From an uncultured Bacilli bacterium (lineage in GTDB: Bacteria > Bacillota_I > Bacilli_A > RF39 > UBA660), in the NCBI GenBank assembly GCA_910589375.1, contig CAJUTK010000001.1, positions 186,001 to 250,000 of the forward strand: 64,000 nt of DNA, in the 5' to 3' direction. The notes below the pieces were generated by a model, which did no database searches, was not told the origin of the DNA, and saw nothing but the letters and a program-made list of their open reading frames with translations. The translations under genes and the position numbers were made by a program. This document shows positions 51,208-60,344 of the stretch, in pieces. Each line of letters begins with the position of its first letter. Position 1 is the first letter of the stretch.

Positions 51208-52182
51208 ATGAACTTTATAGATAGTATTAAAGAACGTGCTAGGTCACAAAAAAAGAAAATAGTATTGCCAGAAACAATGGATGAAAGAGTAGTGGAAGCA
51301 GCAATAACTGCTAAAGAGGAAGGAATAGCAGATATTATTCTAGTAGGTAATCCAGTAAAAGATATTCCGTTAGATGGTATTGAAGTGGTGCTACCAGAAA
51401 CAGATTTTAAGACTGAAGAATTAGTAAATGCTTTATATGAACTTAGAAAAGAAAAGGGAATGACTTTAGAAAAAGCAAGAGAATTATTACTAACAGACTA
51501 TATGTACTATGCTTGTATGCTAGTAAAATTAGGTTATGCCGATGGAGTAGTAAGTGGCGCATGCCATTCTACTGCTAATACGTTAAGACCATCTTTACAA
51601 ATTATTAAAACAAAACCAGGAGTAAAATTAGTATCTGCTTTCTTTTTAATGGTAGTACCTAATTGTGAATATGGCTCAAATGGTACATTTATTTTTGCAG
51701 ATTCTGGGTTAGAGCAAAATCCAGATCCAGAAAGACTTGCGGCTATTGCAGCAAGTAGTGCAGAATCTTTTGCGTTATTAGTACAAGAAGAACCAATGGT
51801 AGCAATGCTTTCTCATTCTACTATGGGAAGTGCTAGTCATGCTGATGTTGATAAGGTAGTAGAAGCAACTAGAATAGCAAAGGAAACTTATCCACAATAT
51901 AAAATAGATGGGGAATTACAGTTAGATGCAGCTATCGTTCCAAGTGTTGCAAGTTCTAAAGCTCCTAATAGTGAGGTAGCAGGACATGCTAATGTATTAG
52001 TATTCCCAGACTTAGATGCTGGAAATATTGGTTATAAATTAGTCCAAAGACTTGCTAAAGCAGAAGCTTACGGACCAATTACACAAGGAATAGCGGCACC
52101 TATTAATGATTTATCTAGAGGATGTTCTAAAGAAGATATAGTAGGTGTTATTGCTATTACAGCAGTACAAGCACAGAAATAA
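51208..52182 (+). CDS. pta: Phosphate acetyltransferase
   Basis: A 324-residue enzyme that interconverts acetyl-CoA and acetyl phosphate. The PTA_PTB signature runs through residues about 90-320, with SGACHSTANTLRPSLQ near 112-127, the SAFFLM segment near 150, MLSHSTMGSA near 203, and AGHANVLVFPDLDAGN near 258-273. With acetate kinase (not in window) it makes ATP from acetyl-CoA. ATG 51208 follows GGAAGGTGAG. Confidence 0.96.
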   Translation: MNFIDSIKERARSQKKKIVLPETMDERVVEAAITAKEEGIADIILVGNPVKDIPLDGIEVVLPETDFKTEELVNALYELRKEKGMTLEKARELLLTDYMYYACMLVKLGYADGVVSGACHSTANTLRPSLQIIKTKPGVKLVSAFFLMVVPNCEYGSNGTFIFADSGLEQNPDPERLAAIAASSAESFALLVQEEPMVAMLSHSTMGSASHADVDKVVEATRIAKETYPQYKIDGELQLDAAIVPSVASSKAPNSEVAGHANVLVFPDLDAGNIGYKLVQRLAKAEAYGPITQGIAAPINDLSRGCSKEDIVGVIAITAVQAQK

Positions 52183-52206
52183 CAACATGTTATTTCTTTT
52201 TTTTTA
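52176..52206 (+). terminator. Terminator of pta
   Basis: A perfect 8-bp stem GAAATAAC/GTTATTTC, loop AACAT, then nine T. Confidence 0.8.
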
Positions 52207-52242
52207 AAGTTGTGTTAAAATCAATGAAAACGAGGTGATATC

Positions 52243-53595
52243 ATGGAAGATACAATTGCTGCTATTTCAACTGCCTTAGGTGTTGGCGCTATATCAATTA
52301 TTCGTATAAGCGGCGGTGAAGCTATAGAGATTGTAAGTAAAATATGGAGTGGAAAAGATTTAAGTACTGTGCCATCTCATACAATTCATTACGGATTTAT
52401 TAAAGATGGAGAAGAAAAAATAGATGAAGTATTAGTATCTATCATGAAAGCGCCTAAAACATTTACAAAAGAAGATGTTATAGAGATTAATTCTCATGGA
52501 GGAATTGCAACCACCAACCGTGTATTAGAATTACTTCTTACCAACGGTTGTCGTTTAGCAGAACCAGGAGAATTTACTAAAAGAGCATTTTTAAATGGAA
52601 GAATAGATTTAATAGAAGCAGAAGGAGTAATGGATTTAATAAGTGCTAAAACAGATAAATCCCGCTCTTTAGCTCTTTCTCAAATGACAGGGAATGTTTC
52701 TTCTATGATTCATGATTTAAGAAAAAGATTAGTAAGCATTATTTCTAATATTGAAGTAAATATAGATTATCCTGAATATGAGGATATTGAAGTAGTAACA
52801 ATAGAAAACATTAAAGAAAATATAGCCTATATTCAAGCTGAAATTAAAAGAATTTTAAGTCGTTCAGAGACTGGATCTATTATTAAAGAGGGGATTAAAA
52901 CAGCAATTGTTGGAAAACCAAATGTAGGAAAAAGTAGTATTTTAAATAGGTTATTAGAAGAAGAAAAAGCCATTGTAACTGATATTGCTGGAACTACGCG
53001 TGATATTGTAGAGGGAGATATTGCTATTGACGGAATATTACTTCATATGATAGATACAGCAGGTATTAGGAAAACAGAAGATATTGTTGAAAATATTGGT
53101 GTTCAAAAAAGTTTAGAGTGGATAAAAAAGGCAGATTTAGTACTTTATGTATTTAATAATAATGAAATAATTACTGAAGAGGAAAAAGAACTATTAGAAA
53201 AAGTAACAGAAAAACCATCTATTATTATTGTGAATAAGACAGATTTAGAACCTAAATTAGAATTACCTAATGTAGATATTCCAGTTATTTATATGTCTGC
53301 CCTTGAAAACAAAGGAGTAGAGGAATTACGTAATGAAATAAAAAAATTATTCCATTTAGAAGAAATTGAGCAAAATGATTATACTTATTTAAGTAGTGCG
53401 AGAAGTATTTCTCTATTAAAACAATGTTTACAAGCGGTAGAATCTGTTATAGAAGGTGTTTCACAAGAATTACCAATTGATATGATAGAAATAGATTTAA
53501 AAAATATTTGGAATTTACTTGGAGAAATTATTGGAGAAACCTATAGTAATGAATTAATTGACGAAATGTTTAGTAGGTTTTGTCTAGGAAAATAG
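52243..53595 (+). CDS. mnmE: tRNA modification GTPase MnmE
   Basis: A 450-residue GTPase that with MnmG adds carboxymethylaminomethyl to U34 of tRNAs. A folate-binding N-terminal domain is followed by a helical domain, then the inserted G domain: P-loop GKPNVGKSS near 226, DTAGI near 270, NKTDLE near 330. The C-terminal catalytic Cys is in FCLGK, with Leu where Ile is usual. ATG 52243 follows GAGGTGATATC. Jag normally precedes it directly; here pta and the kinases intervene. Confidence 0.98.
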   Translation: MEDTIAAISTALGVGAISIIRISGGEAIEIVSKIWSGKDLSTVPSHTIHYGFIKDGEEKIDEVLVSIMKAPKTFTKEDVIEINSHGGIATTNRVLELLLTNGCRLAEPGEFTKRAFLNGRIDLIEAEGVMDLISAKTDKSRSLALSQMTGNVSSMIHDLRKRLVSIISNIEVNIDYPEYEDIEVVTIENIKENIAYIQAEIKRILSRSETGSIIKEGIKTAIVGKPNVGKSSILNRLLEEEKAIVTDIAGTTRDIVEGDIAIDGILLHMIDTAGIRKTEDIVENIGVQKSLEWIKKADLVLYVFNNNEIITEEEKELLEKVTEKPSIIIVNKTDLEPKLELPNVDIPVIYMSALENKGVEELRNEIKKLFHLEEIEQNDYTYLSSARSISLLKQCLQAVESVIEGVSQELPIDMIEIDLKNIWNLLGEIIGETYSNELIDEMFSRFCLGK

Positions 53596-53605
53596 ATATT
53601 TAAAG

Positions 53606-53630
53606 AGACTTATATTTGTAAGTCTTTTTT
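53606..53630 (+). terminator. Terminator of mnmE
   Basis: A perfect 7-bp stem (AGACTTA/TAAGTCT) with loop TATTTG and T tail. Confidence 0.75.
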
Positions 53631-53666
53631 ATTTTTAATATGTTATAATTTTAAATAGGTGTAAGT

Positions 53667-54854
53667 ATGAGAAGATTATTAAAAATAAGTTTTGATTTAT
53701 CATTGTTATCTTTTATTCCCGTTATTTCTTGGTTTTTATTAGGAATTTTAATAGATAGTAGTCTAATTAATATATTTACTTTAACTTATCCGTTTCAATT
53801 TATTTATTATATTTTAAAATCCATTTTTTCAACGGGTGCTAATATTAGTAAAGAAAAAGATAAAAACAATGATTCTGTTATGTCTGGATTAGTATTAGGA
53901 AGTATTGTTTCTACTATCTTCTTTTGTATTATTTTGTTTAACATTGATAATTATATAGAATTCATGAATATGGATGTTTCTATCTATAAGACTTTTACTA
54001 TTTATTCGGTTTTATCTTTATATATTTGTTTAGAATTTGCAATGATTTTAGATAAATTGTATTATGAAGATAAAAATACATTAGCTAATAAATATTCTCT
54101 TATCTTTAATTTATTAAATTTTATTTTATTAATAGGAACTTCCCTTATTACTAAAGATCAAATGATAATTGTTTTGGCAACCTTGATTCCGCTTTCTCTG
54201 TTTACTATTTATATAGTTATTAAAAATAGTGATAAGTTTAAATTCCATTTTAACTTATTTAATTGTATTAAATATGATTCTGTTGAATTATTTAATAATA
54301 TATCTTTTTTTATAATATTCTTATTTGGATTAAGTAATGCTTTAGAATATGGTGAAAAATATGCTACAGCACTTACTTTTATAGCTTTAATCACAGATAC
54401 TCAGTGGGATACGGCAGATGCAATTGTTACAACAGCGACAATTGACATTAGTAGAAAAAATTTTAATTATAAGGAACATCGCAATAATGCATATAAATTA
54501 TTAAGTATTTTATTTTTAACAACTTTAATTATGTATTTTGCATTATATCGATTTTACGATTTAGATTTTCAAATTACTTTCATTTATCTATCATTTGAAA
54601 TTGTCAATTTTTTAATTTATCCAATATATAGAATTAAAACTTGCTATTTACAGTTAGAATGGTCTTCTTTAAAAACAACTTCTAACAAAATGGTATCTTC
54701 TATATTAAGAATGTTTTTATCTTTATTAAAAACACCTTTTTGTACAGGAATAGGGCAAGTCTGTTCTTCTATTTATCAATTTGTTACTGTAAATATATTT
54801 TTTCATAATCATTATAAAGTACAAAACAATGGAGAAGTTTTGCTAAAAAGCTAA
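53667..54854 (+). CDS. Multi-pass membrane protein, MATE-like
   Basis: A 395-residue protein with about 11 hydrophobic segments (first at about residues 12-40). A cytoplasmic loop near 60-70 (KEKDKNNDS) is followed by paired helices and the stretch LITDTQWDTADAIVTTATIDIS near 245-265. The overall pattern recalls MATE/flippase transporters, but I see no single diagnostic motif. It is inserted between mnmE and mnmG, which are usually adjacent. Substrate unknown. Confidence 0.65.
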   Translation: MRRLLKISFDLSLLSFIPVISWFLLGILIDSSLINIFTLTYPFQFIYYILKSIFSTGANISKEKDKNNDSVMSGLVLGSIVSTIFFCIILFNIDNYIEFMNMDVSIYKTFTIYSVLSLYICLEFAMILDKLYYEDKNTLANKYSLIFNLLNFILLIGTSLITKDQMIIVLATLIPLSLFTIYIVIKNSDKFKFHFNLFNCIKYDSVELFNNISFFIIFLFGLSNALEYGEKYATALTFIALITDTQWDTADAIVTTATIDISRKNFNYKEHRNNAYKLLSILFLTTLIMYFALYRFYDLDFQITFIYLSFEIVNFLIYPIYRIKTCYLQLEWSSLKTTSNKMVSSILRMFLSLLKTPFCTGIGQVCSSIYQFVTVNIFFHNHYKVQNNGEVLLKS

Positions 54855-54864
54855 CTTCTTTTTT
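54834..54864 (+). terminator. Terminator of membrane-protein gene
   Basis: Stem GAAGTT/AACTTC with inner TTGC/GC pairing and a T-rich tail. It overlaps the stop codon. Confidence 0.65.
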
Positions 54865-54866
54865 AG

Positions 54867-54895
54867 TTGTTAAAATAATAATTCTGTATTATAAT
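54867..54895 (+). promoter_or_regulatory. Promoter of mnmG-rsmG
   Basis: TTGTTA (54867-54872), a 17-base spacer and TATAAT (54890-54895), 29 bases before the chosen mnmG ATG. Confidence 0.75.
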
Positions 54896-54924
54896 AGGTG
54901 AGATAGAAATGTGCGGTGACGTTT

Positions 54925-56796
54925 ATGTATGAAGTAATAGTAGTAGGTGGTGGACATGCTGGGTGTGAAGCAGCACTCGCATGTGCTAGAAAGGGTCATA
55001 AAACATTATTAGTAACAGGAAATATTAAGAATATAGCGGATATGCCTTGTAATCCATCCATTGGTGGAAGTGCTAAAGGAATTGTTGTTCGAGAAATTGA
55101 TGCTTTAGGCGGAGAAATGGGTAGAAATGCAGATAAAAGTTTACTCCAAATAAAAATGTTAAATAGTGCAAAAGGCCCAGCAGTACAAGCATTACGAGCA
55201 CAAGCTGATAAGATAACCTATCCTAAAAATATGTTAAAGACATTAGAGTCTACTTCTAATTTAGAAATAAGAGAAACATTAGTAGAAGATTTAATTGTAG
55301 AAGATAATAAAATAAAAGGCGTAGTTTTAGAAGATGGTGAAAAGATATCTTGTACTAGTGTTATTCTTACAACAGGAACATATTTGAAAGCAGATATTTT
55401 AATAGGAGATACTCGTACTAGACAAGGGCCTCATGGAGAAAGACCTAGTAATCATTTAAGTGATAAATTAAGAGAATATGGGTTTGATATCATTCGTCTT
55501 AAAACAGGAACACCGCAACGTATTGATAAAAATAGCATTGACTTTTCTAAGACTCAAGTAGAAAATGGTGATTCTTGTTATCATACCTTTAGTTTTGATA
55601 ATGAAATCTATTATAAAGCAGAAGATCAAGTTCCATGTCATCTTATTTATACACAACCAGAGACTCATCAAATTATTCGTGATAACTTAAATAAATCTAG
55701 TATGTATGGAGGATTAAACGATATTAAAGGAGTAGGTCCTAGATATTGCCCTTCTATTGAAGATAAGATTGTACGGTTTGCAGATAAAGAAAGACATCAA
55801 TTATTTCTAGAACCAGAAAGTTTATACTATGATGATATTTATATTCAAGGATTTTCTACTAGTATGCCTAAAGATGTACAAGAAAAAATGGTACATAGTT
55901 TGCCTGGATTAGAGAACGCTAAAATATTAAAATATGCGTATGCGATTGAATATGATGCTATTGATTCTAAGCAGTTAAAGCAATCATTAGAAACAAAAGT
56001 AGTAGAAAATTTATATACTGCTGGTCAAATTAATGGAACTAGTGGATATGAAGAAGCAGCTTGTCAGGGATTAATCGCAGGAATTAATGCTTCTTTAAAA
56101 TTAGAGGGAAAAGAGCCCTTAATTTTAAAGAGAAATGAGGCATATATAGGTGTATTAATAGATGATTTAGTAACCAAGGGTATTATTGATCCTTATAGAT
56201 TATTAACATCACGTGCCGAATATAGATTACTTTTAAGACATGATAATGCTGATATGCGCCTAAGAGAATATGGCTATCAAGTAGGACTAGTACCAGAAGA
56301 AAAATACCATAAGTTTTTAGAGAAAAAGAAGAAAATTGAAGAAGTAATAGATATTTTAAAGAATACAAAAATAACGCCTGTTGCAGATACTCAAGAATAT
56401 TTAAGTACAATTCCAACAACACCGTTAAAAGATGGAATTACATTATATGATTTATTAAAAAGACCAGAAGTAAGTTTTAGTCATATTAAACATTTTATAG
56501 ATTTGGATACTTCAAGTGAAATAGAAGAACAAGTAACGGTATCTATTAAATATGAGGGATATATTGCTAAAGCGAATAAAGAAGCTTTAAAAATGGTAGA
56601 TTTAGATAATAAAAAGATACCAGCTGATATCAATTATGATGCAATTCATAATTTAGCGAGTGAAGCAAAACAGAAATTAAAGAAAATTATGCCTACTTCT
56701 ATTGGTCAGGCATTACGTATTAGTGGTGTTAATCCAGCTGATATTTCTCTTATTATGGTATATTTAAAGAAGGAGTATCATCATGAATCAAAGTGA
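54925..56796 (+). CDS. mnmG: tRNA uridine modification enzyme MnmG (GidA)
   Basis: A 623-residue flavoprotein partner of MnmE. The FAD Rossmann motif GGGHAGCEAAL is at about residues 7-17. Two GidA signatures follow: GPRYCPSIEDK near 270 and the ASEYRLLLR-like AEYRLLLRHDNADMRL near 430. ATG 54925 has GGTGAC four bases upstream; a GTG at 54916 would overlap it. The TGA stop overlaps the rsmG start region. Confidence 0.97.
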   Translation: MYEVIVVGGGHAGCEAALACARKGHKTLLVTGNIKNIADMPCNPSIGGSAKGIVVREIDALGGEMGRNADKSLLQIKMLNSAKGPAVQALRAQADKITYPKNMLKTLESTSNLEIRETLVEDLIVEDNKIKGVVLEDGEKISCTSVILTTGTYLKADILIGDTRTRQGPHGERPSNHLSDKLREYGFDIIRLKTGTPQRIDKNSIDFSKTQVENGDSCYHTFSFDNEIYYKAEDQVPCHLIYTQPETHQIIRDNLNKSSMYGGLNDIKGVGPRYCPSIEDKIVRFADKERHQLFLEPESLYYDDIYIQGFSTSMPKDVQEKMVHSLPGLENAKILKYAYAIEYDAIDSKQLKQSLETKVVENLYTAGQINGTSGYEEAACQGLIAGINASLKLEGKEPLILKRNEAYIGVLIDDLVTKGIIDPYRLLTSRAEYRLLLRHDNADMRLREYGYQVGLVPEEKYHKFLEKKKKIEEVIDILKNTKITPVADTQEYLSTIPTTPLKDGITLYDLLKRPEVSFSHIKHFIDLDTSSEIEEQVTVSIKYEGYIAKANKEALKMVDLDNKKIPADINYDAIHNLASEAKQKLKKIMPTSIGQALRISGVNPADISLIMVYLKKEYHHESK

Positions 56797-57484
56797 GTTT
56801 GAAGACTCTTTAAAAGAATTGGGTATTATTCTAACCGATACTCAAAAAGAGCAATTAGAAAAATATTATGAACTTTTAGTAGAATACAATAAAGTAATGA
56901 ATTTAACAGGTATTACAGAGCATGATGAGGTATATTTAAAACATTTTTATGATAGTTTAACGTTATCTAGAGTTTATGACTTAAAACAAGATATTTCCCT
57001 ATGTGATATTGGAACAGGAGCAGGGTTTCCTGGAATGGTATTAAAAATAGTATTTCCCAATTTAAAAGTAACTCTTGTTGACTCTTTAAATAAGAGAATA
57101 GAGTTTTTAAGGGGTGTTTCAGAAAAGTTGGGGATATATAATATTGAATTAGTATCAGCAAGGGCAGAGGAATATGCATTAAAGAATAGGGAATGTTTTG
57201 ATATAGTAACTTCTCGTGCGGTAGCATCTCTTCCTATTTTATCAGAATATAGTATTCCACTTGTTAAAGTAAATGGCTATTTTATACCTATGAAAGGTAG
57301 CAAAAGGGAAGAAGAAGATTCTTTAAATGCTTTAAAGTTATTAAATTCTAAAATAGAGAAGGTTGATACCTTTTCTCTTCCAAAAGAAGAAAGTATGCGT
57401 ACATTATACGTAATAAGAAAGTTAGAAAAAACTTCTTCTAAGTATCCGAGAAAATATGCGGATATGAAAAAGAAACCACTATAA
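56783..57484 (+). CDS. rsmG: 16S rRNA (guanine-527 N7) methyltransferase
   Basis: A 233-residue SAM methyltransferase that modifies G527 of 16S rRNA. N-terminal helices have VMNLTGI; SAM motif I CDIGTGAGFPG is near residue 75; the SRAVASLP block is near 137. Its ATG lies inside the last codons of mnmG (14-base overlap). noc follows one gene later. Confidence 0.97.
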   Translation: MNQSEFEDSLKELGIILTDTQKEQLEKYYELLVEYNKVMNLTGITEHDEVYLKHFYDSLTLSRVYDLKQDISLCDIGTGAGFPGMVLKIVFPNLKVTLVDSLNKRIEFLRGVSEKLGIYNIELVSARAEEYALKNRECFDIVTSRAVASLPILSEYSIPLVKVNGYFIPMKGSKREEEDSLNALKLLNSKIEKVDTFSLPKEESMRTLYVIRKLEKTSSKYPRKYADMKKKPL

Positions 57485-57558
57485 AGAATTTTTTAAATAT
57501 TGCTTTACTTTTTTAGTATTTATGCTATAATAACTGCAAAAAAAGGAGAATTTTAAAT

Positions 57559-58224
57559 ATGATGAAAGAAGCAATTGATTTACAAGCTCAAATGTTAACT
57601 GTAAGAATTAATAATATTATTAATTGGATAAGAGAAAATCCCAATACGGACCCTAATTATTATGAAATTATGGATTGTTATGTAGACTATGCTACTTTAG
57701 TAAGTGCTGCTAATGATTATTATGCTACAAACGGATATCCTTCTTTTTATGGGGGAGTTTCTACTCGTCATCAAATTGTTGAATTTGATCCAGTAATTAG
57801 AACTTTACATAACTCCATGAAGGAGTTGTTAAAATTAAGAGAGATGCTTTCTAGTTTTCGTAATGAAGAAGAAGTTAATGAATTTATGGATGCTTTTTAC
57901 TTTAGGGCATCAGGAGGTGAATACCTTGTTCCACAAAATCCTATTTTAGCCCAAATAAAAAAAGAAATTTTATGTAAGAGTATGAGTATTTCTTTCTATA
58001 TTCGGCAAGAAAAAAGAAAAGATCCAAATTATAAATATGATAATATGTCAGAATTTATGTTATTAAAAGAGCAGTATAGAATTTATCAAACTATACCTGG
58101 GGGACCGCAATTTGGGTCTCAAGTAGAGGCATTATTAGATGTAATTGAAAAAAACTATAAATATAGTGGAGTTGGAGTATATGGTGGGACAGCAAAACAG
58201 AAAGAGCTTTGGCGACATTATTAG
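57559..58224 (+). CDS. Hypothetical protein, 221 aa
   Basis: Not recognised. A soluble, helix-rich protein with many Tyr (NPNTDPNYYEIMDCY near 27, YEIMDCYVDYA, SFYGGVSTRHQ near 72). A Gly-rich tail (YSGVGVYGGT) precedes the stop. No signal peptide. A promoter with -10 TATAAT near 57530 and AAAGGAGAA ribosome site precede it, and a terminator follows, so it is probably a separate transcript between rsmG and noc. Confidence 0.5.
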   Translation: MMKEAIDLQAQMLTVRINNIINWIRENPNTDPNYYEIMDCYVDYATLVSAANDYYATNGYPSFYGGVSTRHQIVEFDPVIRTLHNSMKELLKLREMLSSFRNEEEVNEFMDAFYFRASGGEYLVPQNPILAQIKKEILCKSMSISFYIRQEKRKDPNYKYDNMSEFMLLKEQYRIYQTIPGGPQFGSQVEALLDVIEKNYKYSGVGVYGGTAKQKELWRHY

Positions 58225-58233
58225 ATAGAATTG

Positions 58234-58270
58234 AAAAAAGTTATACATAATGGTTTGTATAACTTTTTAT
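58234..58270 (+). terminator. Terminator of the 221-residue gene
   Basis: A 12-bp stem (AAAAAGTTATAC/GTATAACTTTTT) with a 10-base loop and T tail. Confidence 0.8.
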
Positions 58271-58333
58271 TTGGGATATTGATTCGTTTATATCATAAGG
58301 ATAGTCTCTATTAAAATAAAAAGAGAAATAAAA

Positions 58334-58380
58334 ATATTTCCCAAAAATTCATTGTAATATTTCCCAAAGTATATTATAAT
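58334..58380 (+). promoter_or_regulatory. noc promoter with two ATATTTCCCAAA repeats
   Basis: TTGTAA (58352-58357), a 17-base spacer and TATAAT (58375-58380). Direct repeats ATATTTCCCAAA lie at 58334-58345 and 58357-58368 (23-base period), the second inside the promoter spacer. Each carries the left half TATTTCCC of the Noc-binding palindrome, which suggests autoregulation (inference). Confidence 0.7.
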
Positions 58381-58408
58381 GGATACATATGAGAAAAGAG
58401 GGTTGGAT

Positions 58409-60304
58409 ATGGAAGATGTGAAGGCTAAAGTAGTCGATTTGGACTTAAATGACATATTACCAAATCGTTTTCAACCACGTATAAAATTTAGTGAAGAATC
58501 TATCATAGAACTCTCTGAATCTATTAAAGAACATGGAGTTATTCAACCTATTATTGTTAGGCCAATAGGGGATAAGTATGAAATTATAGCAGGAGAAAGA
58601 AGATATAAAGCAAGTGTACTTGCGGGAAAAGATACCATACCAGCTATTATATCTAGTTTAAATGATAAAGATTGTGCTGAAGTAGCACTTATTGAAAATG
58701 TTCAAAGAAGAGATTTGTCAGCTATAGAAGAAGCAGTATCCTATAAGAAAATATTAGATATGGGGTATTTAACACAAGAACAATTAGCTGTGAAATTAGG
58801 AAAAAGCCAATCTGCGGTTGCTAATAAAATTAGACTTTTGAATTTATGTGATGAAGTACAAGAGGCTTTAATGGAAGAACAAATTTCTGAAAGACATGCA
58901 AGAGCACTTTTAAAAATTCATGAGGCGAGTAAACAAAAAGAGATGTTAGATAGAATCATCAAGGAGAGATTAACAGTTAGAAAAACGGAAGAGGAGATTG
59001 AAGAAATGAATAATTATATTATGGAACCAAATAATGAATCAAATATGAATAATAATCCAAGTGGTTTTTCAACAGTTAATCCTGGATTTATGAGTAATGA
59101 TATTCCACAAACTCAAACAAATGATTTTTCAAATAATAAGCCAGTTGATTTTAGTGCTTTATTAATGAATGAAGCAGCAAAAGCTAATTCTACACCAGCA
59201 CCAACGCCAAGTGTAGAACCAGCACCAGTAGCTCCACAAGGGGGATATCAATTTGATGCTAGCGGAAGAGTAGTAGGAGAACCAACACCAATGCCAAGTG
59301 TAGAGCCTGCACCAGTAGCTCCACAAGGGGGATATCAATTTGATGCTAGCGGAAGAGTAGTAGGAGAACCAGCACCGATGCCAAGTGTAGAGCCTGCACC
59401 AGTAGCTCCACAAGGAGGATATCAATTTGATGCTAGTGGAAGAGTAGTAGGAGAACCAACACCAATGCCAAGTGTAGAACCAGTACCAGTAGCTCCACAA
59501 GGGGGATATCAATTTGATGCAAGTGGAAGAGTAGTAGGGGAACCAAACTCAATGCCAAGCATAGAACCGGCACCAAGTATGCCACAAGGAGGATATCAAT
59601 TTGATGCAAGTGGAAGAGTAGTAGGGGAACCAAACCCAATGCCAAGCATGGGGGTAAGTGAAATGCCACAAACTCCAATAGTTGAAAGTACTACTATTGC
59701 AACGGATTCTATGATGTCAGCATCAGAAACAAATAATTCTTTTAACTTCGTTTCTAATATGGAACCAGTTATGAAAGAAGATACACCAAAAGAAGAGAAA
59801 GCATTGAGTTTCAATGATTTATTAGCAACTAATTCACAACGTGAAGCACAAGCTATGGCTACTTATTTTGAGCCAGTAGCACCATCTAATAGTCCAGAGG
59901 CAACTCCAACTTTTATAGATCCAATGATGCCACAAACACCAATTTTGAATAGTCAATTGCCAGATACATTTTTAGAATCAACAACTGATTCTAGTGAAGA
60001 GGACGGAACTTCTGGTGGCTTTAATTCATCTATGCCAGCAGAGCCAAGAGATTCAGCAACTGGTGACTCTTTAAAAGAAGAAAAAGTAGATATCCAACCA
60101 ATTATTATTACGGATTATTCTAAACAGTATGATCCAGTATTGCCTCAATCTCAACAACCTGTAGAGAGAATTGATTTTAAACAAATTATAAGTTTAATTA
60201 GGGATGTAAATGATACTATTGAAAAATGCGGATATACAGTAGAGACAGAGGAAGTAGATTTAGAAAATGAATATCAAGTAGTATTTAGAATTAATAAAAA
60301 TTAG
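58409..60304 (+). CDS. noc: Noc (nucleoid occlusion ParB paralogue) with repeat-bearing linker
   Basis: Start ATG 58409 has AGAGGG 7 bases upstream; an ATG at 58379 overlaps the -10 box and cannot be the start. It gives 631 residues. The N-terminal ParB/CTP-binding domain (about 5-105) has GERRYKA at 62-68 and ENVQRRDLSA at 96-105. The helix-turn-helix region (about 115-170) carries the Noc specificity set Gln134, Lys140, Asn145, Arg162, not the ParB set R/T/A/G. A long linker follows with five 29-residue repeats (about 267-411), then a C-terminal dimerisation domain (about 585-631). The linker makes it more than twice the B. subtilis length. The N-terminal amphipathic membrane helix of Bacillus Noc is absent. 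Confidence 0.88.
   Translation: MEDVKAKVVDLDLNDILPNRFQPRIKFSEESIIELSESIKEHGVIQPIIVRPIGDKYEIIAGERRYKASVLAGKDTIPAIISSLNDKDCAEVALIENVQRRDLSAIEEAVSYKKILDMGYLTQEQLAVKLGKSQSAVANKIRLLNLCDEVQEALMEEQISERHARALLKIHEASKQKEMLDRIIKERLTVRKTEEEIEEMNNYIMEPNNESNMNNNPSGFSTVNPGFMSNDIPQTQTNDFSNNKPVDFSALLMNEAAKANSTPAPTPSVEPAPVAPQGGYQFDASGRVVGEPTPMPSVEPAPVAPQGGYQFDASGRVVGEPAPMPSVEPAPVAPQGGYQFDASGRVVGEPTPMPSVEPVPVAPQGGYQFDASGRVVGEPNSMPSIEPAPSMPQGGYQFDASGRVVGEPNPMPSMGVSEMPQTPIVESTTIATDSMMSASETNNSFNFVSNMEPVMKEDTPKEEKALSFNDLLATNSQREAQAMATYFEPVAPSNSPEATPTFIDPMMPQTPILNSQLPDTFLESTTDSSEEDGTSGGFNSSMPAEPRDSATGDSLKEEKVDIQPIIITDYSKQYDPVLPQSQQPVERIDFKQIISLIRDVNDTIEKCGYTVETEEVDLENEYQVVFRINKN
59207..59641 (+). repeat. Five 87-bp repeats coding PQGGYQFDASGRVVGEP units
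   Basis: Exact 87-base period (starts at 59207, 59294 and so on). Each unit encodes 29 residues with APQGGYQFDASGRVVGEP and a Pro/Met/Ser linker. Units 1-3 are nearly identical and units 4-5 diverge, with SNS and MP variations. They lie in frame within noc. Confidence 0.95.
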
Positions 60305-60325
60305 GTGTTTTTTAACACCTTTTTC
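60303..60325 (+). terminator. Terminator of noc
   Basis: Stem AGGTGTT/AACACCT with loop TTTT and T tail, overlapping the noc stop. Confidence 0.8.
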
Positions 60326-60344
60326 TATTTAAAAAGGAGGTTAT

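Noticed and set aside
58379..58379. ATG overlapping the noc -10 box as translation start
   Set aside because: A transcript starting at this promoter would not contain it; ATG 58409 has a proper ribosome site.
59162..59814. Antisense open frames across the noc repeats
   Set aside because: They are Trp/Ser/Leu-biased shadow translations of the repeat codons, with no ribosome site or family similarity.
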